In this document: positions 4,723-11,151 of the stretch, in pieces
Numbering within the stretch: the first letter of the stretch is position 1
Layout of the letters: every line of letters begins with the position of its first letter
Assembly: GCA_028817755.1 (NCBI GenBank)
Contig: JAPPPA010000184.1
Span: 1 to 13,317 of the forward strand
Origin: Gammaproteobacteria bacterium
GTDB lineage: Bacteria > Pseudomonadota > Gammaproteobacteria > JAPPPA01
Length of the DNA: 13,317 nt
Direction: 5' to 3'
Notes under the pieces: generated by a model
The model's input: the letters and a program-made list of their open reading frames with translations, nothing else
Database searches by the model: none
What the model was told of the DNA's origin: nothing
Translations under genes and position numbers: made by a program

Positions 4723-7456
4723 ACCCAGTACCTCCTAGCGATTCTAAATCAACCCGGCACAGCGGTTTTAAATCACAGTAATAACAACTACTCGGATTTT
4801 TGGGCGCGACTGCAGCGTCACCCGCCGTAAACTCATTCGCTAACTTTTCTAGCTCTTCTTCCCAAGCTGGGAACAACGTAGCTAAGTCAGGCTGATAGTA
4901 ACGCCCTGCTTCTTCTGGGCTGGCATCCCCCAGACTCAGCCCCTGCATGACGTTTTCGTCTTCTGTTAAACCCAAGGCCTGCACTTTGCCCGGCGCCAGT
5001 TGCGCAAACATGACCGCTGCTACTTTTTGCTCACGTTGTTTTAACTGCACGGCATATAGCGGCAACTGCGGCTGCTCTGGCCGCTCAGGATTCCAAGCCG
5101 CCACTTTCAAGTTATCACTGGTTTTATAGTCGGTAACTACCAAGCGGCCATCTTCCAATTGATCAATACGATCTACCGATAGCTGCAGGCGCAAGCGCGC
5201 CACTGAAGCACTTAGCTTCTCTTCTTTACCAACAACAGAAAATGGCTCACGACTTTTCTCGAGTTTTAACCAAGCCAAAATCAACGGATGCAATACCGCC
5301 ATTTCTAAGTTGCGTAATGACTCGGCCAGCAATGGCTCACTCGCATGCCGACCTTTAGGCTCAGCGTCCACTACTGCCGCTCGTACAGCGACACTTAATT
5401 CTGGCTCACTTAAGGCATTCAATGCTGAGTGGTTCTGTAACCGTTGCCATAAGATTTCTAAAGCCCGGTGTAACTGATTACCTAGATCTTGTTTGCTAAT
5501 GCCCCAGCTGGGCAGCTCAATCGCACGCGCATTCAGCCGCCAACGCGCAAACGCTCTGAAAGCACAAGCCGACTGGTCTTCAAATAAGCGCGAACCACCT
5601 TCAATAGCGACTGGATGCTCACCAGCAATAGCTGGAGCTTGGTTATCTTCAAACTCTTCAATCTCGGCAGTTTGGGTCTGCTGTTTTACCCAAGATTGTA
5701 TTTCACAATCTTGAGCTTGCAACTCGGAATACTCACTTACCACCTGCGCTGGCCGTAAAGGACTGTCGCCGTCACTTAAGGCACAACTAAAGACAACCTC
5801 TTCTGCAGTTTGCGACAGTAAAGCAACCAACTGCTCGGCCCAAGCCTGCTCTTTTACTGAGCTTGCTCGGGGCAGCCCGAGCTCACGCTGCCATTCACGC
5901 GGAATATATGGATCTAACTGCACCGACTCAGGTAAGACATCATCTGTTACGCCTAATACCCACAAAGCATCAAAACGCTGCCCGATAGTTTCCAACGGAC
6001 CCAATACCTGGACAGGCGCAGCCGAGCCTTGCGGTTGGAATAACTGCTTATCTGCTGCCTGAACCAAGGCTTGAAGAAAATCTTTCGGCCCGTGTTTAGA
6101 CGCGACTAAATCCAGTTCAGCGAGACTGCTTAATACCGTGTTAAACCGTGTGACTGCTTGCCACCGCAAGCTATCGAGACTGGGATCGCCACTTAGCGGC
6201 CGCGCCCAACCCATTTTCTTTAAACATTCTGTAGCGGGCTGCAACCAAGCAGAAAGACTCGCCGGCAAAGACTCTTTAGTGCGCTGCCACTCAGTTTGTG
6301 CGGCATCTATTTGGCTAAGCAAGCTGGCACAGCGTAACTGCGCCTTCGTCGCTATCTGCCGTGCCGCAGATACCGAACATAGCGGATGTTTCGACTCTAA
6401 TACCAACCTTGCCCACTGCGTCCTAGCCTGCTGTTCATCAGTAAAACCCGCTAACCAAGGGCTCTGTAATAACGTCGCCACTTGCTCAACCGGTAACGGA
6501 GTTTGCAACCACTGCAAACTCGTTAACGCTGCACGCACCACCGTTTGACGCGATAACGGTTCCCCCAAGGAAAAGTTAAACGCTTCCGTAACTAGCTCAT
6601 CACCAGGAGACCATAGTTCTTGTGGTTGCAAACTTTGCTGTAGCGCTTTGCGCACGGGTAACTGCTGTTGATTGGCTTTTAGCAAAACAATCCCCAGCTG
6701 GGCTGCCGGATTGTTCAACAACGTTTGCCGCGCCCAACTGGCGGCTTGCTCTATCTCGGCTTGAACGGTGGGTGCACTGAGTAAGCGTGGCTGCGCCTCT
6801 GCCACTGCTAACGATAATTCGGTTACCTCAACCCCACGCTTTGCCAATGCCATCAGCACCGCGTTTTCTTGAGGAGACAAGGCCTGCAAACCAGCCAAAT
6901 AAACCTGTTTCGGCAAGGGTAGCGGCGTTTCTGAAATAAGCTGTGTCAGCACCGAAGGCAGCTGAGCAGAGTCAATCCAATGCTCCTGCGCTAGCTTTCG
7001 CTCAACCTGCTGCCGCCAATGCGAAAAGGCCGCTTTATCATCGCTGCAATATTGTGGCCACTCTCGATCTCGCAACTGCCATTGCTCTAATAATTTCCAA
7101 GCGCGGTGTGCTGTTCTAGCAGCGGCTTGGCGGTTGACTAAAACCGTTCTCTTATCGCGGCTTATGGCGTCTAACCACAAACGCTCAGCTTGGGTTTCCG
7201 AAAGCTTTACCGCACCCGCAAACTCGCTTTCCCAGCCATATAGCCGCCCGGCCAAAGATTGCAGCCAGAGGTTGTTTAACCAAGCGCGGAAAGGCTGGAT
7301 ATTAGGCGTCTGCCAAACTTGGCCGCCTTTATTAACTTGCTCGGCTTCCCACTCACCCAGCAGACTACGGCGCAAACGGTTATTACCCGTTAGCACTAAG
7401 GCATGCGCAGACTGAGCTTGCTCTAACGCGGCAAAAATAGCGGGATGGCGGGGCAT
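4709..7456 (-). CDS. addB: AddB-type PD-(D/E)XK nuclease with iron-sulfur cluster
   Basis: A 915-residue partner of AddA, of the kind annotated as 'probable DNA repair protein' in proteobacteria. The C-terminal third is a nuclease: His663 after the F-R-A-F-A-R-W-R-L stretch, Asp762 (S-V-D-R-I-D), Asp776 and Lys778 (T-D-Y-K-T), then Q797 and Y801 (Q-L-P-L-Y). Four cysteines flank it in the AddB pattern: Cys631, then C-x2-C-x5-C at 891, 894 and 900, expected to hold a 4Fe-4S staple. The N-terminal part should have the helicase-like fold, but the position of Walker A reads L-T-G-N-N-R-L-R-R-S (22-31), with no G-K-T, so it is not a motor; in AddAB the motor is AddA and this subunit scans for Chi-like sites. 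The ATG at 7456 lies 32 bases after the membrane-protein stop and shows only a weak ribosome site. Confidence 0.92.
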   Translation of the reverse strand: MPRHPAIFAALEQAQSAHALVLTGNNRLRRSLLGEWEAEQVNKGGQVWQTPNIQPFRAWLNNLWLQSLAGRLYGWESEFAGAVKLSETQAERLWLDAISRDKRTVLVNRQAAARTAHRAWKLLEQWQLRDREWPQYCSDDKAAFSHWRQQVERKLAQEHWIDSAQLPSVLTQLISETPLPLPKQVYLAGLQALSPQENAVLMALAKRGVEVTELSLAVAEAQPRLLSAPTVQAEIEQAASWARQTLLNNPAAQLGIVLLKANQQQLPVRKALQQSLQPQELWSPGDELVTEAFNFSLGEPLSRQTVVRAALTSLQWLQTPLPVEQVATLLQSPWLAGFTDEQQARTQWARLVLESKHPLCSVSAARQIATKAQLRCASLLSQIDAAQTEWQRTKESLPASLSAWLQPATECLKKMGWARPLSGDPSLDSLRWQAVTRFNTVLSSLAELDLVASKHGPKDFLQALVQAADKQLFQPQGSAAPVQVLGPLETIGQRFDALWVLGVTDDVLPESVQLDPYIPREWQRELGLPRASSVKEQAWAEQLVALLSQTAEEVVFSCALSDGDSPLRPAQVVSEYSELQAQDCEIQSWVKQQTQTAEIEEFEDNQAPAIAGEHPVAIEGGSRLFEDQSACAFRAFARWRLNARAIELPSWGISKQDLGNQLHRALEILWQRLQNHSALNALSEPELSVAVRAAVVDAEPKGRHASEPLLAESLRNLEMAVLHPLILAWLKLEKSREPFSVVGKEEKLSASVARLRLQLSVDRIDQLEDGRLVVTDYKTSDNLKVAAWNPERPEQPQLPLYAVQLKQREQKVAAVMFAQLAPGKVQALGLTEDENVMQGLSLGDASPEEAGRYYQPDLATLFPAWEEELEKLANEFTAGDAAVAPKNPSSCYYCDLKPLCRVDLESLGGTGYANS
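4731..4736 (-). promoter_or_regulatory. strong ribosome binding site of addA inside addB
   Basis: A perfect AGGAGG (CCTCCT on the + strand) lies 8 bases before the addA ATG, within the last codons of addB. It confirms the addA start and allows both coupled re-initiation after the addB stop and independent loading. Other genes of the operon have much weaker sites. Confidence 0.85.
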
Positions 7457-7488
7457 GGTGTCGTGAATTTGATAGTCAGCGGCTCAGA

Positions 7489-7809
7489 TTACCATGCGGT
7501 ATATAGGGTGGTAAGCAACAGCGCCACTGCACCCATAGCCGTCAACACCCAACCAATTTTACGTTCGCGTTCACCGAACCATTGCCATGGAAAAGCGTCG
7601 ATGGCTTTGTGGCCAATCCAAGGCAATAAAAAGCCATAGACTAGGGCCGCAAAAATATTAATGTGAATAATCGTTAACAGCACAAACCACGCTAACGCCG
7701 CGCGGTAGATAAACACTTCAACGCGGCCTGCCTGCCTCTCGGGGCAAGCAATACGTACCATGCTGAGGCCGATAATTAAGATACCGGCAGAAATAAAATA
7801 ACTAACCAT
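7489..7809 (-). CDS. small membrane protein of unknown function
   Basis: A 106-residue hydrophobic protein that I do not recognise. Three probable membrane helices are seen at about 3-19, 36-60 and 85-104. Short polar stretches separate them: one basic and cysteine-containing around 20-31 (R-I-A-C-P-E-R-Q-A-G-R), and one with W-Q-W-F-G-E-R-E-R-K at 75-84. It is the first gene of the leftward series, 32 bases ahead of addB, and its ATG (7809-7807) is 35 bases from the divergent thioesterase start. Codon pattern and position support a real gene. A shorter form starting at Met17 would lose most of the first helix and is less likely. Nothing in the sequence links it to DNA repair. Confidence 0.72.
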   Translation of the reverse strand: MVSYFISAGILIIGLSMVRIACPERQAGRVEVFIYRAALAWFVLLTIIHINIFAALVYGFLLPWIGHKAIDAFPWQWFGERERKIGWVLTAMGAVALLLTTLYTAW

Positions 7810-7844
7810 GGCGCTATGATGCCTGAACCCCTTAGCCGCAAGCT
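7810..7844. promoter_or_regulatory. 35-base divergent intergenic region, possible promoter
   Basis: This gap separates two divergent start codons. On the + strand a TATGAT hexamer (7815-7820, five of six matches to the sigma-70 -10 box) would place a transcript start near 7827, 18 bases before the thioesterase ATG. No convincing -35 box is seen at the right distance (7792-7797 is A-rich). On the - strand no clear box is visible within the gap, so the promoter of the leftward operon must lie inside the thioesterase gene or further away. An in-frame TAG 12 bases before the + strand ATG fixes that start. Confidence 0.35.
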
Positions 7845-8240
7845 ATGCAAAACCTAAAATTAGAGACAGTAAAAGCACACCCCTACCACCAGTACCTTGG
7901 TTTAGAAGATTTCAATTCCAAAGAGGGCACGGGCTCACTAACACTAAAGGTCAGCGACAAGCACATTAATCCCGCGGGAGTGTTGCATGGCGGTGTGGTG
8001 TATTCGGTATTAGACGTGGTTTCTTACGTCGCTTTACTGAGCAAACTAACGGCTAAGCAAGAGGCCGCGACCCATGACATCCATGTATCTGTAATGCGCC
8101 CAGCTAAAGCCGGTGATACGGTGAGCTTTGTCGCCCAAGTAGAAAAACTGGGCAAGAGCCTCGCCTTCATCACATCCAAAGCCAAGGTAGATGGCAAAAC
8201 AATCGCTACTGCCCGTATAACCAAAAGCATTATTTCCTAA
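7845..8240 (+). CDS. PaaI-family acyl-CoA thioesterase (hotdog fold)
   Basis: A 131-residue cytoplasmic hotdog thioesterase of the PaaI/YdiI type. The signature is N-P-A-G-V-L-H-G-G (42-50): the backbone of the H-G-G turn binds the thioester carbonyl, and the acidic residue Asp57 on the following helix (S-V-L-D) lies where the catalytic acid is expected. The C-terminal half has the usual pattern R-P-A-K-A-G-D-T-V-S-F-V-A and G-K-S-L-A-F. Length is normal for the family. It belongs to a different hotdog subgroup from the YbgC-type enzyme at 285-722, so the two are not a recent duplication. No clear Shine-Dalgarno precedes the ATG. The stop overlaps the next start by one base (TAATG). The substrate cannot be told from sequence. 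Confidence 0.9.
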   Translation: MQNLKLETVKAHPYHQYLGLEDFNSKEGTGSLTLKVSDKHINPAGVLHGGVVYSVLDVVSYVALLSKLTAKQEAATHDIHVSVMRPAKAGDTVSFVAQVEKLGKSLAFITSKAKVDGKTIATARITKSIIS

Positions 8241-8695
8241 TGGCTACTATCTTCGACAAAATCATTCGTGGTGACCTCCCTGCCAGCTTTGTGTGGCAGG
8301 ACGATATCTGTGTTGCCTTTATGGACATCAGCCCCACCTCGCCTGGCCACACACTAGTAGTGCCAAGACAAAGCGTGGTGACATTGGCTGAGTTAGACGC
8401 AGCCACACGCGCGCACTTATGGGAAGTTGCCAACCGTATTGCCGTTGCACAACAAAAAGCGCTCGGCAGTAAGGCACAACACTTTTGGGTAAACGACGGC
8501 CGCGCCGCCGGGCAGTCTGTACCGCATGTGCATATTCATGTGTTGCCGCGATATGGGCGCGACCAGCTGCAAACCATGGGCCGGGTTACTTGGCACCTAC
8601 TAACACTCGCGATTCCGAAAAAGCCGAGCAAAAAACAACGTGAAACCCTAGAGGCCCAGGCCCAAGCTATTGCCGCCGAGCTAGCCAAGTCATGA
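8240..8695 (+). CDS. HIT-family (histidine triad) nucleotide hydrolase
   Basis: A 151-residue histidine-triad protein. The N-terminal half carries I-F-D-K-I-I-R-G-D (4-12), D-I-C-V-A-F-M-D-I (22-30) and P-T-S-P-G-H-T-L-V-V-P (32-42), typical of the HIT core. N85 precedes the active-site strand, and the triad is H-V-H-I-H at 96-100 (His96, His98, His100), where the middle-to-last histidine forms the nucleotidyl intermediate. Such enzymes hydrolyse AMP-linked substrates such as adenosine phosphoramidates or dinucleoside polyphosphates. A lysine-rich tail (127-133, K-K-P-S-K-K-Q) and a helix follow the triad, longer than in HinT. Its ATG overlaps the thioesterase stop by one base and its stop overlaps the yqaA start by four, so the three genes are translated as a block. 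Branch assignment within HIT (HinT versus Fhit/Ap4A type) is open. Confidence 0.93.
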   Translation: MATIFDKIIRGDLPASFVWQDDICVAFMDISPTSPGHTLVVPRQSVVTLAELDAATRAHLWEVANRIAVAQQKALGSKAQHFWVNDGRAAGQSVPHVHIHVLPRYGRDQLQTMGRVTWHLLTLAIPKKPSKKQRETLEAQAQAIAAELAKS

Positions 8696-9144
8696 ATGAG
8701 TTTTTGTCCTTAGGCGGGTTATTTCTCTCCGCTGTTGGTTCGGCAACCCTACTGCCTGGCACCAGTGAGGCCGTACTCGCTGGCTTGCTTTACCAAGGCC
8801 TAATTCCCGTCACACTACTTTGGCTAGTCGCTAGTGTAGGCAACAGTGCGGGGTGCATCATTAACTGGTGGGTTGGCGGCCAGCTCGACCGCTTTAAAGA
8901 TCGTCGCTGGTTTCCGGTAAAAGAAGACCAGCTCGACAAAGCTGCCGTATGGTTTGAAAAGTACGGCCGCCTCAGCCTGCTACTCGCTTGGGTACCCGTT
9001 GTCGGCGACGCACTCACTGTGGTCGCCGGTCTATTTCGGATGCATGTAGTGCCGTTTTTTGTACTGGTCTTTATCGGCAAAGCAGCACGCTATGCCGTGT
9101 TTATCTGGCTCACAATTCAAGCACTAGAGGCGGCTGCCAACTAA
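8692..9144 (+). CDS. yqaA: YqaA-type inner-membrane protein (DedA/VTT superfamily)
   Basis: A 150-residue integral membrane protein closely resembling E. coli YqaA. Shared signatures: S-A-T-L-L-P-G-T-S-E-A-V-L (17-29), V-G-N-S-A-G (49-54), F-E-K-Y-G (88-92), W-V-P-V-V-G-D-A-L-T-V-V-A-G (100-113) and G-K-A-A-R-Y (129-134). The proline and glycine motifs belong to re-entrant hairpins of the DedA/VTT fold, whose members move or flip lipids or couple transport to ion gradients; the role of YqaA itself is not established. Hydrophobic segments lie at about 5-32, 38-58, 95-115 and 118-143. It is the third gene of the operon, starting at the ATGA overlap with the HIT gene. Its TAA overlaps the convergent lipoprotein stop by four bases, leaving no room for a terminator between them. 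Confidence 0.92.
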   Translation: MNEFLSLGGLFLSAVGSATLLPGTSEAVLAGLLYQGLIPVTLLWLVASVGNSAGCIINWWVGGQLDRFKDRRWFPVKEDQLDKAAVWFEKYGRLSLLLAWVPVVGDALTVVAGLFRMHVVPFFVLVFIGKAARYAVFIWLTIQALEAAAN

Positions 9145-11024
9145 GGCACGGTACTTAGCACCGCATTGGCGCCAATAGGAAAGATTGGCAACACAATCGT
9201 ACCCGTCGCGCTGGTGGTATTAGCGGCCGGTTGGTTCTCATTGACTGCCGTAATACTAAACTGAGGGTGCGTTGCATACGCCATAACACCAACGTTATCG
9301 CCAGCTTGTAGCAGCTCACCAACGGCGACCAATTCTTCGTCGGTATAGTCGGCGCCTTCGAAAGCCGTCATCATTTCGTCAATCAAAATCGTATCGCCAC
9401 CACGCTCGAGACATAGCCCCATAATGGCAACATTCACGTTTCCGGCGGCGCCATCCACGCTCAAGGTAGGCAACCGTGGCACGCCTGCTAGCACATAGGT
9501 TTCACCATCATCTGGCACGGTATAAACCGTTTCACACACGCTTGGAGAAACCGCCGGAATGGCGCTCACAGTGAAGTTAAGTGCGGTTTGGTCAATAGCA
9601 ATGCTGCTATCAAAACTACTGTCCTGCCCGGGCATGTTATTGAGCACAACAGCGTTGTTATCGTCTAAGGAAATACACACTTCGTTAATGCCGCTAATCA
9701 CACTGGCATCAGCACCGCGTAAATAATGATCAAACCAGCGGCGCACATCTGACCAAGGGTCTTGTTCTGCACAGTGGTTGGTTGTATCGCCAAACCCAGC
9801 AACAGGGTTGAAGTGACCACCTTGAGTTGAAGTCAGACGTACATCACCACCCGTCGCCGAAAGCACACGATAGTTATTAGCAGCTTCTTGCAGCGGGAAC
9901 AGCACATCGCGATTACCTTGAATCAGCAACGCATTAATAGCGGGAAGGTTGACTGCAGGTGATGCCGTATCAAACGACGCATTATCGTTTTGCAGATTCA
10001 CAAAATAATCCAAGCCGTTCATATCCATAAACTCAACGATGGTGTTGTTTGGATCAAACTGCGCGCGCGACTTGGTGGCAGGCGAGGACATGTTCGTGCA
10101 AGCTTCTACCAGCACATCATGTCGTGTCTGGCCACCTTGGTTCGCTAGCGCTGAGGCACAAAGCAAATTGCCAAAACCACCTTTTACCGCGTTGTTAGGC
10201 AAAATGGATTCATGTAACGAGTGCCAGGTACCTACTGGCACAAGGGCATCAATACGAGAGTCTAAAACCGCTAATGGGAACTGAAAGCCGCCACCGTAAG
10301 AACCACCAATCGTACCTACGACCATATCGCCACTTTGGTCGCGCTTAATAGGCAGCGTGCCGTTGTCTGCCTGACGCTCTAACCAGTCCAACACTGCCAT
10401 AGCGTCATAGGTTTCGTGATAAGGGTTCATCACCATGATGTCGCCCTCGGTTTGCCCCCAGCCACGCTCAGAAAAGCTGATCACGATATAGCCGTTATGG
10501 GCAAACTCCCGCACCAAGTTATCGGTTTTACCGAAAATACCGGAACCTAGGTCAGCACAGTTGTAGTCGTAAGCCCCTCGCTCACTAATGCAGTCATTAC
10601 CACGGTCAGCAAGATCTAATTTAGAACCACCCCAGCCATGGCTGTGCAAAATCACAGGGAACGTATCGCCTTCACTGTATGCAGGCACCGACACATTGGC
10701 ATCAACCCAAGTATCCGTTACACCATAGTAATTCGCTGGATCATCACGACCGTCGTAGCAAAACGGTAAGTTGTTCGGATTTGCCACGCCAACGTAACAA
10801 TCTTGAGGCGCCGTCGACAAAATAGGATCTAGACCATCAATGCCATCTTGATCAGCCGTACGCGTATCTGTTGCAAACACTCGCGCAGCAATCACATCGT
10901 CGCTACCACCTACCTCTGTAGTTAAGTTAGCAAGCGGTCCTTCGGGCGAACCACTACAAGCCGAAAGTACAAAAACAATAGAAAGCGCTGCCGCAATTCG
11001 CAACACAAACGATGGAATAAACAT
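9141..11024 (-). CDS. secreted lipoprotein, CocE/X-Pro dipeptidyl-peptidase-like alpha/beta hydrolase
   Basis: A 627-residue exported hydrolase. The N-terminus has a signal sequence (Arg9, hydrophobic 10-20) and a lipobox L-S-A-C with Cys23 as the lipidated residue; Ser at +2 favours the outer membrane. The catalytic domain shows H-S-H-G-W-G-G-S near the oxyanion loop (127-134), nucleophile Ser242 in G-G-S-Y-G-G, Asp373 in G-N-R-D-V-L-F-P and His404 in G-G-H-F-N-P, a complete Ser-Asp-His triad in the S15/CocE pattern. After about residue 440 follows a beta-rich region like the C-terminal jelly-roll of CocE/X-Pro enzymes. Several cysteine residues fit an oxidising compartment. I prefer the ATG at 11024-11022, with AAGGGG five bases upstream, over a TTG 15 bases earlier. 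Ester, amide or peptide substrates are possible; the true one is unknown. Confidence 0.88.
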   Translation of the reverse strand: MFIPSFVLRIAAALSIVFVLSACSGSPEGPLANLTTEVGGSDDVIAARVFATDTRTADQDGIDGLDPILSTAPQDCYVGVANPNNLPFCYDGRDDPANYYGVTDTWVDANVSVPAYSEGDTFPVILHSHGWGGSKLDLADRGNDCISERGAYDYNCADLGSGIFGKTDNLVREFAHNGYIVISFSERGWGQTEGDIMVMNPYHETYDAMAVLDWLERQADNGTLPIKRDQSGDMVVGTIGGSYGGGFQFPLAVLDSRIDALVPVGTWHSLHESILPNNAVKGGFGNLLCASALANQGGQTRHDVLVEACTNMSSPATKSRAQFDPNNTIVEFMDMNGLDYFVNLQNDNASFDTASPAVNLPAINALLIQGNRDVLFPLQEAANNYRVLSATGGDVRLTSTQGGHFNPVAGFGDTTNHCAEQDPWSDVRRWFDHYLRGADASVISGINEVCISLDDNNAVVLNNMPGQDSSFDSSIAIDQTALNFTVSAIPAVSPSVCETVYTVPDDGETYVLAGVPRLPTLSVDGAAGNVNVAIMGLCLERGGDTILIDEMMTAFEGADYTDEELVAVGELLQAGDNVGVMAYATHPQFSITAVNENQPAANTTSATGTIVLPIFPIGANAVLSTVP

Positions 11025-11029
11025 GTTGT

Positions 11030-11035
11030 CCCCTT
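11030..11035 (-). promoter_or_regulatory. ribosome binding site of the lipoprotein hydrolase
   Basis: AAGGGG lies five bases before the ATG at 11024 and decides this start over the upstream TTG (11039-11037), which overlaps the site itself. A short hairpin (11036-11041 with 11051-11056) abuts it on the 5' side. Confidence 0.7.
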
Positions 11036-11056
11036 GCAAGTCTCTAGCGTACTTGC
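11036..11056 (-). other. 6-bp hairpin directly before the ribosome site
   Basis: On the transcript, GCAAGT (11056-11051) can pair with ACTTGC (11041-11036) around a 9-base loop, ending one base before AAGGGG. It does not cover the ribosome site. It may stabilise the leader or be chance; a 6-bp stem with a 9-base loop is weak. Confidence 0.25.
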
Positions 11057-11085
11057 TGTCTAATCTTTAGCTATGCGGGGCACAT

Positions 11086-11114
11086 AATATACTAAAGAAG
11101 ATAGTTGCCACTAA
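11086..11114 (-). promoter_or_regulatory. possible promoter of the lipoprotein hydrolase
   Basis: Leftward, a TATATT (11091-11086, five of six to the -10 consensus) is preceded by a poor TTAGTG (11114-11109) at 17 bases. A start near 11079 would give a leader of about 55 bases. The 127-base gap between this gene and the upstream large protein holds no clear terminator hairpin, so read-through from upstream is also possible. Confidence 0.35.
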
Positions 11115-11151
11115 TCAGCCAGCTTTTCCAGTCTGCCTTAAAGTGCTCTCG

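Noticed and set aside
6138..6548. 136-residue + strand open frame opposite addB
   Set aside because: Cysteine-rich shadow composition, no domain and no ribosome site; addB on the other strand has continuous family-like sequence.
819..7456. addB-addA-macrodomain as a ready-made anti-phage defence system
   Set aside because: AddAB is a housekeeping repair enzyme, the macrodomain is of a common type, no ADP-ribosyltransferase or toxin partner is present, and no mobile-element context surrounds the genes. Kept only as a hypothesis about repair.
11025..11039. TTG start five codons upstream for the lipoprotein hydrolase
   Set aside because: It overlaps the AAGGGG ribosome site of the ATG at 11024 and would put polar residues ahead of a normal lipoprotein signal peptide.
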